Shown here one piece after another: positions 1-11,090 of a DNA stretch of 64,000 nt. Below the pieces are notes generated by a model. It had not been told where the DNA came from and did no database searches. It was given only the letters and a program-made list of their open reading frames with translations. The position numbers and the translations under genes are program-made. How positions within the stretch are numbered: the stretch's first letter is position 1; the number at the start of each line of letters is the position of its first letter. The stretch is from NCBI GenBank assembly GCA_916610825.1, contig OU744450.1, forward strand, positions 7,584,030 to 7,648,029, read 5' to 3'. This DNA is from Haliclystus octoradiatus (lineage: Eukaryota; Cnidaria; Staurozoa; Stauromedusae; Haliclystidae).

Positions 1-2425
1 TATAATAAATTAGACAGTCTCATTGTCATACTTTATTCTTATGTCTATGACGTAATCTTCATTACGGAAACCTGGTTATCATTTATTATTCCAGATTCGA
101 TGTTGACAATCTTAACTGGATACACTATTGTTAAAAAAGACAGAGTGTCGGATGCCATTGATGGAGGCGTGGCCATTTTGGTCAAGAGTAATATTAAATT
201 TACCTGCGTGGAGATACCATCAAATCTAACTCATCTCGAATGCTTTGTAATTGACATTCACCTGTCCAGTCATCAATTTTATCGAATGACATGTGTATAC
301 CAAGCACCTTCCAAATCTAATTCTGTTATTTCTACTGATACCATTTGTACTTTCCCGTGTTTTATAATTGGAGATTTTAATTATCCGTCAATTGATTGGA
401 ATATTCCAATAATTTATGGAGATAATTGTCACACGAGTTTTGTCGACGCTATTATGAAAACAATTTGTATCAAGTAGTAGCTCAACCTACACGTATAAAT
501 AACTTTTTAGATTTACTGTTTACCTCAGAACCGTCACTTGTCAGTGATATCGAAGTGGTTGAACCATTCACTCTAATGTGTGATCATAATGCAATAGAAT
601 TTTCCATCAACGTCCCACCATGTCAACCATCGATCAGCAACAATAATAAAAGAAATTTCAGGAATGCTGACTTCATGAGTATCTCAGGTTTTGTTCAGAG
701 TGTTGATTGGCTATTACTACCCAATAAAACATCACGTACGCCGGATGGGTACCCTGCACTTTTGTTAAAAAACATTACTAATGCTATTGCTTTACCTTTA
801 TCGATGTTGTTTGAGTTATCATTTTTACAAAGCAGTATTCCGGACGTTTGGAAAACTGCGTTTGTTATTCCGATCTTCAAAAAGGTAAAGTCATCACTAT
901 GTCAAAACTATCGCCCTGTTTCCTTAACCTGAATTTCGTGTTAGGTGATGGAATCGATTATAGTTAGTCAAATGCTTGATTATCTCCGTAAACATAACTT
1001 GCTAACAAAAGAACAACATGGCTTTTTAACTCGTCAATCAATATGTACTCAGCTTATTGATATGTTACATAGTGGGAGTGAAGCAGTGAACAAAAGGCTA
1101 CGCGTTGATACAATTTATATCGATTTTGGCAAAGTGTTCGATACGGTATCACATAGTAAGTTATTGATCAAGTTAAGTGCTTATGGTTTCGAATACGAAC
1201 TTTTGGACTGGATTTCTTCATTTTTTAATGACCGTCTCAAATCGTATGTATCGAAGATACCTATTCAAATCCCTTGAACGTGGTCAGCGGAGTACCACAA
1301 GGTTCTGTGATTGGACCACTCACTTATTTATTTTATTTATTAATGACATTGTCACTTGTGTTGAAGATGATTGTCAAATTAAATTAATCGCGGATGATGC
1401 AAAGATATTCTCTTGCAGAAGTACAGCAATCGTTAACTCTGATTGATCTAACAGCATAGAAAACCTTTGTAAATGGTCAGAAAAGTGGCAGCTACGTATC
1501 GCGTTTGAAAAATGCTCAGTCTTTAATGTAGGAAACATGAAAACACCTTCCTGTGATTACAACTTATCTGGACACTATTTACAATCTGTCAATAAGATCA
1601 AAGACCTTGGAGTTATCCTCACTTCAGATCTAAAGTCAACTTCTCATTGCTCAATTATTGCATCTAAAGCATAATCAAGACTTTATTTAATATTAAAATG
1701 TTTTGCTAGTCAAAGCCTACAAAACATATGTACGTCCACTGTTGGAAACCGGTTTCACCAGTGTGGAATCCCTGTCTTCAAGGAGATATTGTCTAGAGAA
1801 AGTTCAAAGGCATTTAACAAGAAAAATGAACCCTTCAAGAGTAGACAGTTTGTATTACAAGTCACATCATGAAAGACTAAAATATTACAATCTTGAATCG
1901 TTGGAAACTCGTAGAATTGAAATTGAATTAATTTTGATGTTTAAAATAATATGGTCGATTTAGACATAAATAAACTATGCGATTTTGATATAAATAAATA
2001 CCACATGAGAGGAAAGTCTTACAAATTAAAATCAAAATCAATTCCCAAGTTCAAATCCGTTCAAAATGACTTTTGCAATCGTGTCATACCTTAGTGGAAC
2101 TCTCTGCCAGAGAAATGTGTTACTTCAAAGACAGTTCCAGCATTCAAACGTTCTTTAGCTAGCATAGATCTAAATGCCTTGTAAATATTCAGTACAAATG
2201 TCGTAACCTTTAAATTTTATCTTATAACCTTTTTAACTTAACTAGATAATTCTAAATGCCTTGTAAATATTTGAGTAGCAATTTTGTTTGTAAAACTTTC
2301 ATCTTAATAACCTATTTTAACTTTTTTAACGGCTTTACATAAGTGGGAACCACAAGTTTCCCTGTATTTGCCTGTCACCATTATTGACAAAATAAAATAC
2401 ATACATACATACATACATATCACAA
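1..2425 (+). mobile_element. APE-type LINE, unit 1 copy (5' end outside window)
   Basis: This is a CR1/Jockey/L2-like non-LTR retrotransposon. The endonuclease part at about 50-480 shows TETWLS, GGVAILV and the catalytic GDFN motif. Reverse transcriptase follows at about 660-1,960, with PDGYPALLLKN, YRPVSL, QHGF, a variant of the DFxKAFD block, SGVPQGS and an ADD site where the usual F is I. The domains lie in different frames separated by stops, so the copy is dead. Endonuclease runs almost directly into the middle of RT, so the N-terminal RT segment appears to be missing; the unit 2 copy has the same junction, so the deletion predates the duplication. The 3' end is a (CATA)n tail at about 2,395-2,420. 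Confidence 0.9.
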
Positions 2426-2645
2426 TTTTATTTTGCGAAAGACCCTTCTTGCGCCCACTTGCCCCTTCTTCAAGACAGGAAAGACAGTCATCCCCGTAGC
2501 CCCGCTGCTTCGGCGTGTCGCTTCTTTCGTTATTATCAGTGACACAGCAACTATTAACTAGTTTTCAATTAAGAAATGTGGCTGATATGGGGAAATAATG
2601 ATGTTAGGAAAATATTGATCTTACGGATAAAAGGCAAATCTACAT
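2421..2645. repeat. Dispersed ~225-bp repeat (also at 7,560, 17,940 and 23,080)
   Basis: This segment directly after the LINE tail is repeated in direct orientation at about 7,560-7,785 in the same unit, and again at the two equivalent places in unit 2 (about 17,940-18,164 and 23,079-23,304). Shared blocks include AAAGACCCTTCTTG, GCCCCTTCTTCAAG and GCGTGTCGCTTCTT. The two versions within a unit differ much more than the versions between units, so this repeat is older than the tandem duplication. The reverse strand has an open frame in one version but not in the other. Function is unknown. Confidence 0.75.
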
Positions 2646-5464
2646 CTCAATAAAGCATCACAAATATATGAGACTATAGTGAAGTGTACCCGCTCCGCTG
2701 CTCTCCGTACCCGGTGAAATTGAAATTAAAAAAAAATACAGAACATTAATTGCTAGAAGTTGAAAAATAATGCACTTGTACTTCGAATTGTGATTGATAT
2801 AGTAGATTGACAATTAATTTGCATGTTAACATGAACTATGAAATTATCAGTGTTTGAGCAAAAACTGATGTATTTATATATATATAGAGATAATATTATT
2901 CTTCGTAAGATAAAAAAATTAAGAAGATAACATAGATAACCTAAAAGTACTTATTTCCAAAATTTCCATCTAAATATGGCTTCAAAGTGTTCCATAAGCT
3001 TAGATTTAACAACACCAAGGATTGTGATCCACACATGTCAAATTTTTATTGGTCTGATTCAAAAAAGTTTGACTAACATTTGAATTTTTTTTCCGAGGCA
3101 TCACTCAGGCCATGTCCATGCAGTCATTTATAGGCCACTTTTAAACAAATTGAATATAACTACGCTCATTATACTAATACCGCTGACGCTCATATATAAG
3201 ATCTGATGAATTGCTGAAATATTTAAAATATCCTTAAAATATTTATGTTGGTTTATAAATAACGATATAATTGCTGTTTTTCTCTGAATTGCGTAAATAG
3301 CTGAATAGCATAATCAATAATTTAGTTAAATCAAATCGTTCTTCAAATATCTATCGTCTAAAATGAATCATTTTGATCTTACTGTATAGGGGTCCCTATG
3401 TACCCTGGCAATAACGCAAACACGCACTTAATTTTCGCAACTCCACGCATAACGCAGTAAAAATTTCAATTCTCACGTATTCAGCCAATAACCCTTGATG
3501 ACGATTTAATTTAGACCATTCGGATTTGAAACATTTTCGCGCTTCAGTGGCGAAATTATTATAGCCGAAAGAAATGTGTTTTACAGAAATTGAAAAGTGT
3601 AAATCGCAAGTATGCAAATGAGGTCCAGGGGTGCACCTCCGGGAAATATTTTCAAAATGTGATGTCACAATCTGTGAAAACCCCTATGCTATAACTCAAA
3701 AGTCCTCAAAAGCTTTTTAAATAGGTTTATATTTAGTATAACGCAGAAACTTTCATTCACGTAATAAGGCGTATAAAAATTGCCTTTTCACGAATTCACG
3801 CTCAAAATATAGACCAATACCGCGTCACGAATAAATATGGGGGGGGGGGCTGTATAGTATTAGCGGATAAAGTACATACCGCATTGCACACGCATTTTTT
3901 ATCATCATCATTTATTCTGGGCATTCTCATTGTTGAAAATTTTATGCAATAAATAAATATTTGAGAATTGATTGACAAAGTCAATTTCTTACATTAAGAA
4001 TGCTTGAAGGAAAGTTAATAAATACAGCTAATATTTAATATCTCCAGTAAAATGTATAACAGTCTATTATATAATTGCAGACATCTGTTTTAGGGTTGAG
4101 ACGATGATGAAATTTACCGATGTTCGATGCCGATTAGTTTGCCGCCGATCAGTCATATCAATCAGTCGATTAATCGGATTTTGCCGATTGTTTCCCATCC
4201 AAGCAAATGAAAACAAAAGATCAGGAGGCTACACATAATCGTAAATCATGAGTATATTATGTAGGTGTCAAGTTGCATGGCGAATGATTCGATTCGAACG
4301 TTGATTTTAAATAGGTTTTGAATTACAAAATGATGTAAACAAAACAGAGCGACTGCACTGGGCGATATCAACTTTAAATTAAGATATCAAAACCTTGAAT
4401 TAATAAATTTTCGAATAAAAAACATCATTTTGAATTTCATTCCCTATTACATTGTATTTAGTATAATCTACTAAACATACAATCATAAACAAATCATTGG
4501 ATTCAATCCTAAATGAATGATGAAAGATAAATGCATGAGCGGAAATAGCCCAATTGATAAATAAACAATAGAACTGAATGTCAGTCGGGAGTGAAATACG
4601 AAGCGTGACGAACATGAGAATGTAATTCGTTCTTTCTGTGGACCCGCAAGAGAAATCCTACGAAAAAAATACGCTTCGGACCGTCAATTGAAGGAATATA
4701 AAGATACGGACACGAAACATGGCCTATGTTGTGACAAATAATTATATGATACCCCACGAAAAGTTTGGTTTTGATACGTTTACCAGGAGAAGCGTGAATC
4801 TCGAATACTGTTAATACAGACAGACATACATCGACGTTTATATAGTAGATAAAAGTATTTTGATCAGTTGTATAATGCTGCATATATCGTAAATATTTTT
4901 CCTTAAACTTTATGAGAAATCAGCATTTTTATACCCTTCCGTCTGTTGATTTTTTCTTTAAACTAATGTTAATGAAGCAAAGGCATAATTCAAAAGTGAT
5001 GATAAACATAATGGGGGTACGAAGACGTTTTTCAGTTATGGAACAGAATGAGCTCTAACATGAAGTTTTATGCTTCTCAAATTTTACTATGGCTACTTGA
5101 AACGAATTTTAAAAATTTTTGTCATAACATGTGACATAAACATACATTGTTCTGGGAACATATTGAGGGTACGTTACTTCTATTTCAAAGTCATGTCATA
5201 CTGTTCCAACCTCCTTAATGCAAACATTTGGGAGAAAAATTCAACAAAACAACACTATTGAAACGTATAACCCATTCGAATTTTAATAAATTTTTGCAAG
5301 CCAAGACTATTACGAAGCTCCTTTCTTCAGATCTTTTACTAAATCATTGTATGAATCCTACATTATATTCAATTTGAAGGGCACTAATTACCAACAATGC
5401 GCAATACTAAACTCGTCTGAGGTCAGTAAATCAGCGTGAAATAATCTCACGGGTTTATCAAGTT
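2646..5464. other. No gene recognised; 3' flank of secreted-protein gene
   Basis: This is AT-rich sequence without a convincing coding region. Short minus-strand frames at 3,396-3,668, 3,802-3,984 and 4,400-4,883 show no domain. Features seen are a run of 11 G at about 3,839-3,849 (12 in unit 2), clustered GCCGAT motifs at about 4,128-4,190, and AACGC-rich sequence at about 3,400-3,790 that could be an old mobile-element remnant. The equivalent region of unit 2 is about 18,165-20,983. Confidence 0.5.
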
Positions 5465-6775
5465 CTAGTCCATCATCCCACGTTCTTTAGAAAGATTGGA
5501 TCTCTCCGTATCATCAACTGGCATGCATACTTCAATTGCAGGCTTTGTACACCAATCCCATTGGCCACGATACCATATCCCACGCGTTGTGGTTGTACCA
5601 ATATATCCATATCCTTCACGTCTGCTGTGATATATGTCATCTGTCCTCTTAAAGATTCGATCGTCAAAACACCACCTTCCAGAACTACCAAAAAATTCAC
5701 AGGGCAAAGCACAATCTCCGCCACTTTTTCTGGAGCCATAACATGCCTGTGGGTAAGGGAAATTGATGTCATCATCGGTAATACTCTCTAGTAAAACCTT
5801 TTGGCAAGCATTTCCATGGATCTTCGGATCGATCAATTCATTGTAGTCATCGATGAATAACTTGATCAACTTTTTCGTTTCAGTTTGAATACCATTAAAC
5901 GTGTGCGATTTAGTATTTATAATCCACGTTTTGTGCTTTTTATTAGTTGTTGTATCGACAAAGTATACAAATGTTTTGCCAGATTCGCCTAATTGTCCGT
6001 TCACATATTTCGTTCCTTTAAGTTCTTTGTAACGCAATTGAAATAGTTTCTTGGCTGCATTAATCATATCTGGCCTCATCTTTTTCAACTCTCTCGCAAA
6101 AGCACATCTATCTAATATCTTTTGTTTCATAATATTCAAGTATCCTGACGAGAGGTAAAACATATATGCCCTTATGATAGAGATGTAAGATTGTGAGAAT
6201 GTTGAAGTGCTATGATCTTGAGGAAAGATTGCTGGGAGTTTAGAAACAATGAAATCAAGATCATCTCTTGTAAAATGATATTTCTTTAAGATTTTGAGGT
6301 TCATCAATCTGAAATCATCCTTTACATCATCCATCTTTTGCTTTGTAAACTCTTTTTTAAGCTTTATATCTATCTTTGCTTCTAATTGTTCCCATAATGA
6401 TTTCTTGTTTCCATTCATGAGTTTCATAAGGAGGTCAGTAAATATGCCACCTGCAGGTCCAAGGAATGCAGCTCCCTTGTCAAGAAAAGCTTTGATGATT
6501 AAGTTTTTGTAATGGTTATATATTGGCTCGGCACTCTTACTGTCAAGTAAGCCATACTTAGTTTTCATGACTGAGTTTGATCCTGAGTAAGTAGATTCAT
6601 CTGGTGCACTCTTAAGACGTTGCTTTACATCAGCACTGCCTTCGTCTCCACTATAGCCATCATCATCATCTGTAGAAGTGTCTGCCAAATTATCTTTGGC
6701 AGATAGTAAAGCTACTGGATGAAGCAGGACTATAAGAATTACACCAAGTGCAAACATCAGGTGCATTATTTTCAT
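5465..6775 (-). CDS. Secreted 436-aa protein, helical pore-former-like domain plus Cys/Trp-rich C-terminus (copy 1)
   Basis: The start is the ATG at 6,775: it follows directly on a polypyrimidine-poor but usable splice acceptor (TTTCAG), and the longer open frame upstream has no ATG. Residues 1-26 form a signal peptide (MKIMHLMF, then a hydrophobic stretch ending LLSA). An acidic linker with TSTDDDDGYSGDEG follows. Residues about 75-260 look helical; FLGPAGGIFTDLL and SLWEQLEAKIDIKL recall helices of domain I of delta-endotoxin-type pore formers. That is a by-eye resemblance, not a proven homology. The last 90 residues hold paired cysteines and tryptophans (CYGSR, GDCALPCEFF, GRWCF, QWDWC, EVCMP), a pattern like small disulfide domains of secreted invertebrate proteins. 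The coding part has no intron. The gene looks whole. Role inferred: secreted effector or defence protein; substrate unknown. Confidence 0.8.
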   Translation of the reverse strand: MKIMHLMFALGVILIVLLHPVALLSAKDNLADTSTDDDDGYSGDEGSADVKQRLKSAPDESTYSGSNSVMKTKYGLLDSKSAEPIYNHYKNLIIKAFLDKGAAFLGPAGGIFTDLLMKLMNGNKKSLWEQLEAKIDIKLKKEFTKQKMDDVKDDFRLMNLKILKKYHFTRDDLDFIVSKLPAIFPQDHSTSTFSQSYISIIRAYMFYLSSGYLNIMKQKILDRCAFARELKKMRPDMINAAKKLFQLRYKELKGTKYVNGQLGESGKTFVYFVDTTTNKKHKTWIINTKSHTFNGIQTETKKLIKLFIDDYNELIDPKIHGNACQKVLLESITDDDINFPYPQACYGSRKSGGDCALPCEFFGSSGRWCFDDRIFKRTDDIYHSRREGYGYIGTTTTRGIWYRGQWDWCTKPAIEVCMPVDDTERSNLSKERGMMD

Positions 6776-8189
6776 CTGAAATTGGAATAATACATTGACA
6801 TTGTTCACCCTCTTATCAGTCAAATTGATATGCTCCAATACTGTATTAATTATGAGCGATTACTTTGGGCTCAAACGAAATATCACAAAGGCATAAATGA
6901 GTGCCACGTAAAGAAATATAAACAACCTTTCAAACATGTTGAAATTGGTTTAAAAAAATCCTCATGGATGGGTCAAATTTAATATTTCGATCAACTCTGA
7001 ATCAGGGTCCGAAAAAAGGTTCAGTCTTCTGGAATCCTAGAGGCATTTCAACATTTTCTTCTGAATTTTTTTGTTAATGTTTGACCAATAAATCATTAAA
7101 AACATCAATTTTCTTCTGAATTTTGTCCGGCATTCCAGGATCTAGGATCCCAGGATCCCCACTTTTGTCAGACCATGCTCTAAATTCCTTCAAAAGTTTT
7201 GCATCAATCCACTAATTTCACGTGCATTTGGAAATAATGCTAATATATAGTAAGAACATTGGAATTATTTGGACAGCTACTTATTTTTTTTTTTTTGAAA
7301 CATAATTCTTTAAACCTGATGTTTTTGTTTTTATTTGATTCTACTGAACAATTCAACGGACTTTAGTTAAATAATGGTATATTATATAAAAGAAAACACG
7401 CTGTTTTGGCATTTCGTTTGCCTTTTCCTATCCATGTACTGCACAGCTATATTTATTTCATTCGTTTCGATATAGTATTACCTAACTGTAATATCACATT
7501 AACTATTATATTTGACAGAATAAATGAAATAAGGATGGATAATTAATATCGATAACAGTATCATAATTTTATTCTGCGAAAGACCCTTCTTGTGCCCACT
7601 TGCCCCTTCTTCAAGGGCAGGAAAGACAATCATCTCCGTTGCCCCACTGCTTCAGCGTGTCGCTTCTTTCATTGTTATCAGTGATACAGTAACTATTAAC
7701 TAGTTTTCGATTGGCTTATATGTGAAAATAATAATGTTAGGAAAAGAGTAATCTTACGGAGAAAAGACAAATCTCCTTCTCAAGGAAGAATCATGTTGCA
7801 AGTCTTGCACATCAGGATTTCTTTTTAAATATAGCAATAATGAAAATGAAAATTCCTAGCATGCCTGCTTTCTAGTGACAGCTTTAAGAAAAATAAATGA
7901 AATTCATGCAGTTATCCGCATACTGTCCAGAATCTACAGTCTTATATAAGTAAACACATCAGCTCATTAAAAACGAGTATTCCTTTACCACATTTCAAAT
8001 CCACAATCATGTTCCGTTTAATTATCTTATGATCCCTTAACTTCAAAATTTAGAAATAATTGAATAATTGAATATACGTAATCTAGAGCTTTGGAGTCGA
8101 AAGATGATGATTACATAAATTAATGAGGAAATTGAATTCCAGAATTAAGAGCCAGCATCTGCTATTAGGGCTCTCACTGTAGATAAATT
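6776..8189. other. 5' flank of secreted-protein gene; no other gene seen
   Basis: The 5' untranslated region and promoter of the minus-strand gene should lie here. An intron acceptor abuts the start codon, so at least one untranslated exon is expected further right, but I could not place its donor. Palindromic GGATCC-rich sequence occurs at about 7,135-7,160. The second version of the dispersed 225-bp repeat lies at 7,560-7,785. Confidence 0.5.
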
Positions 8190-8259
8190 TTTGGGTAACT
8201 TTTTGGGTAATTTTTGGGTTATTTTAAATAGTAAATTATTTACAGCCATTGCAGTGTGT

Positions 8260-8595
8260 ATTGTTGTTTTGTTGAAACGAAATAAGTTTAACAGGAGCAG
8301 CATTTATGCACCTATATTTGAAATCACAAGAAACAGAAAGTGCATCAACTCAACAGAACTGTCCAGCCATATTTGGCAACTTAACTACAAAGATAATCAA
8401 ATTAACTACAACATCAAATGGTCAATACTTTCTACTGCCGTGGCATACAACAATCAAGCAAAAAAATGCGACTTATGTCTTACAGAAAAGTATCATATAA
8501 TTTTCTCTAATAAAAACATTCTTAATAAAAAAAACGAAATGACATCAAAATGTAGACATGAAAACAAATTTTACCTGTCAAAATTTAAAACATGA
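8260..8595 (+). pseudogene. Penelope-like element, 3' end of ORF (GIY-YIG endonuclease tail), unit 1
   Basis: The frame contains NSTELSSHIWQL, IKWSIL, the zinc-binding pair CDLCLTEK, and a C-terminal NKKNEMTSKCRHENKF. These are the characteristic C-terminal blocks of Penelope-like retroelement proteins, after the GIY-YIG catalytic part. The reverse transcriptase and the GIY-YIG motif itself are missing, so this is a 5'-truncated remnant. A hammerhead ribozyme follows 130 bp downstream, the position expected for the element's terminal repeat. The unit 2 copy is nearly identical. Confidence 0.82.
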
Positions 8596-8728
8596 TATAT
8601 TATCACAGCATCGCCGGAATAAAGAACAATAGAATAACCTATATCCATAAAATTAACAATAGCCTTAAGAACAATAGCACCCTAGTTTGTATGTATCTAG
8701 AAGGTATAGTGTTTTTTATCATTGAATA

Positions 8729-8772
8729 GATTGCCTGATGATCGCTTCGGCGTGAAACTTCAAGTAGCAAAC
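8729..8772 (+). ncRNA. Hammerhead ribozyme (Penelope-like element), unit 1
   Basis: All core elements are present in order. Stem I 5' strand is GATTGC (8,729-8,734) and the core CTGATGA is at 8,735-8,741. Stem II is CGC-TTCG-GCG within 8,742-8,753. GAAA is at 8,754-8,757. Stem III is ACT/AGT with a TCA loop (8,757-8,765). The cleavage-site A is 8,766. Stem I 3' strand is GCAA (8,767-8,770), which pairs with TTGC. Penelope-like elements are known to carry hammerheads in their terminal repeats, and the endonuclease tail just upstream fits. Activity is inferred, not shown. Confidence 0.82.
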
Positions 8773-8989
8773 ATGACTGTCTGATTCTCTGACTTTTATT
8801 ATAGCTCTATATAAATTAATAAGTCAAACTCTTTGACTTATATATTTATTTTTATAACTCTGTCAACTGACATCGAGCACTGTTTTACTGCTATTTGATA
8901 ATACCTAATAATATATAGGTCTATGTATACACACAATTCAATCACGAAACTGTTTTATTTTAATGAAAGAGGTTCTATGAAGCTGTTCA

Positions 8990-9590
8990 CCATATGAAAA
9001 TACATTGCAATTATATTCGCATCTTTTTCTTGCTCGCTCGTGTATGGATCCTAAAAGCTTTTATATCCGTGGTAAACATTTTACATTTATTTGACTTACC
9101 TTCAAAAGCCTGTAAACGCTTTTCAACCTTTCCACCTCCTGGACATTAGCGATAGTCTGTTACTTTAACAATGAAGTGCTTTATAGATGTTTTGCAAGTG
9201 AAAAAACCTGTCGACATTCGAATCCATTAGCTGTGACAGGTATGGCATTAACTATGATTCGAAACGTTGAATAGATCTGTCATTTGGGAACTGATCCATA
9301 GCTCTTGTATACTTGACATTTGGATCACGTGACCACGCTTGGTGAATTATCCTCCCGCCTTTTTCTTGCTTGTTTCGTGTATGGATCCTAAAAGCTTTTA
9401 CATCTGTAGTAAACATTTTACATTTATTTGACTTACTTTCAAAACACTTATCAATCTTTCCACTTCCTGAATATTGGCGATAATCTGTTACTTTATTAAT
9501 GTAGCATTTTATAGATATCTTGCAAACGAAAATACCTGTTGACATTCGAATCCATTAGCTGTTACAGGTAGGTCATTAACTCTAAATTCG
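8990..9590 (-). repeat. 328-bp tandem repeat with coding-like frame: one full unit plus one decayed unit
   Basis: On the minus strand a full unit (about 9,252-9,560) encodes a cysteine-bearing stretch (VTDYRQ, GSGKIDKCFESK, SNKCKMF, DVKAFRIHTR, AWSRDPNVKY, DQFPNDRSIQRF). A decayed partial unit follows at 8,990-9,240. Splice-like signals (AGTAACAG acceptor, CAACAG/GTATTT donor) suggest a duplicated exon. A unit of 328 bp is not a multiple of three, so units cannot be read straight through as one protein. The full units end RFES then a stop, where a neighbouring unit reads RFEFRVNDLPVTANGFEC. The domain was not recognised. Possibly a decayed exon array of a secreted protein. Confidence 0.6.
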
Positions 9591-9983
9591 AAACGTTGAA
9601 TACATATTTCATTTGAGAACTGATCCATAGGTATTTTATTTTCATAAGAAAGATGATCCATTAGCTAAGTAATATCTCTAATAACGTTTCAAAATCAATG
9701 ATGCTGTAGACATCAGTTTAGCCCCTTTTCACTTTCATATCACCAATTGTATATTGTAAGACGGGATGAGCAGAAATAATTCAATTGACGTTTTGTTTTG
9801 CTAGATTTTCTGTAATCTCTAAGATATCGTAATAAAACAATTCACGAAAATTGCATTTCACGCAATTTGAATAGTTATAACGTGGATCTAATATGTCAAA
9901 ACATTTTAATCACGCAAATCATTTACATTAAAGAATAAGAAGAATTAGAAGAATTTAAGTAGCATTACCTATGTAAAAACATA

Positions 9984-11090
9984 TTTAGAAGATGTAATAA
10001 ATGATGCGAGCTCCCCTCTTCTTAAGGTCGAGTGATTTAGAAGATGTAAAATATGATGCGAGCTCCCCTCTTCTTACGGGCGAGCACAGATTATAACTAC
10101 CAGATACGGCATTGAACGTTCGAAAATTGAGATTGGTCAAATAACGGCCATTATGTTTGTTGCCCATTTTTTGACGCATTTCATCGTTGTCCATTACGAT
10201 TTTAGGGAATTATTGACAAAATGATACTTGAAATAATTCACTTTTGAAGCTGAATTCAGCCTTCTGAAGCTACTCAATGCGAGTGGATGGATGATACTCT
10301 ATATGTAAAATTCCAAATCATAATTTTGATATCAGCAAATTTATTTTAAATGCCCTAAATTCAAAAACCTAAAAAGTCTACGGTTGAAATGAAGAAAGGA
10401 CGACAATATTTACAGTTTATGACATACATTCCATTGCAAACTGTAAAATAATATGCACTGATGCTTGGTGATATGGAATAACGCAATCACAGTCAAAGAA
10501 TAGGCTATTTGGAGTGGATTTTTATGGAAATTATTGCTTACGTTTTTGCCACTATTTTCGATGGAATACGACCACACGCACTCCAAAACCACGGCATTTC
10601 AAACTCAGAAAATTCGTGTAAAGAGCCACATTACATTCGATAAATTAATGAAATCATATTATGAAATATTATTTGCAATGTAACTGTAAATTTTAATTAC
10701 CAAAAATTGCTTGTATTCATAATTTATATTCAGTTTTTCTCTTCAGTAAAATCAATGGTTTTGTTCAACTTTCATAAGTCAATAAAATATTGTCTTCCAG
10801 TACACAGTATACCATTATCAAGCAACCATCTCAAAATAGATGATATACTTTCCTGTTATTTTCCTTTAGCATGAAAATTGGGCGCAAAAGAAACATGTAT
10901 AGATGCAAATTTATCGTGTTTTTCCGTTGCGATTTTAGCGCGTAACTTCAACCAGGTCATCGACGGGCAACAAACATAATGGCCGCCGAGATCAATTGAA
11001 TTCGAAAAAACAATGAATTCGACTTTCAGTGCCGTATCTGGTCGTTATAATCTGTGCGGGCGAGTGATTTAGAAGATGTAATAAATGATT
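9984..11090. repeat. 52-bp minisatellite, unit 1 (interrupted by hAT-like element)
   Basis: Units of about 52 bp begin GATTTAGAAGATGTAA, contain GATGCGAGCTCCCC and end TTACGGGCGAGT. Two lie at 9,984-10,084, and part of a third at 11,057-11,090 after the inserted transposon. The same array in unit 2 (25,861-26,014) has three uninterrupted units. Confidence 0.9.
10085..11056. mobile_element. Non-autonomous TIR DNA transposon (hAT-like), 972 bp
   Basis: The termini are CACAGATTATAAC... and its reverse complement. The inverted repeat is nearly perfect for about 27 bp (ACCAGATACGGCA shared), and a second inner inverted block, GGCCATTATGTTTGTTGCCC, lies about 60 bp in. It is flanked by an 8-bp target duplication CGGGCGAG (10,077-10,084 and 11,057-11,064). 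The minisatellite of unit 2 is the empty site. There is no transposase. An 8-bp duplication fits hAT best; other superfamilies with 8-bp duplications are not excluded. Confidence 0.88.

Larger units (their letters stand above)
1..11090. repeat. Tandem segmental duplication, unit 1
   Basis: Bases 660-10,084 match about 16,179-26,000 at a constant offset of about 15,519, and bases 40-660 match 12,100-12,760 at an offset of about 12,084. The change in offset equals the insertion in the second LINE. The copies differ at roughly one base in 50-100 by eye, so the duplication is young. The unit consists of a LINE, a dispersed repeat, a secreted-protein gene, a Penelope-like fragment with ribozyme, a 328-bp repeat and a minisatellite. 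The left edge of this unit lies outside the window. The junction with unit 2 is near 11,090, where minisatellite sequence passes into the LINE 5' region. Confidence 0.93.

Noticed and set aside
3396-3668. Minus-strand 90-codon frame, conserved in the second unit at 18,914-19,186
   Set aside because: Conservation only reflects the recent duplication; no domain, and the sequence context looks like an old non-coding repeat.
3839-3849. G homopolymer as a possible G-quadruplex regulatory site
   Set aside because: A simple run that varies by one base between the units; nothing ties it to a gene.
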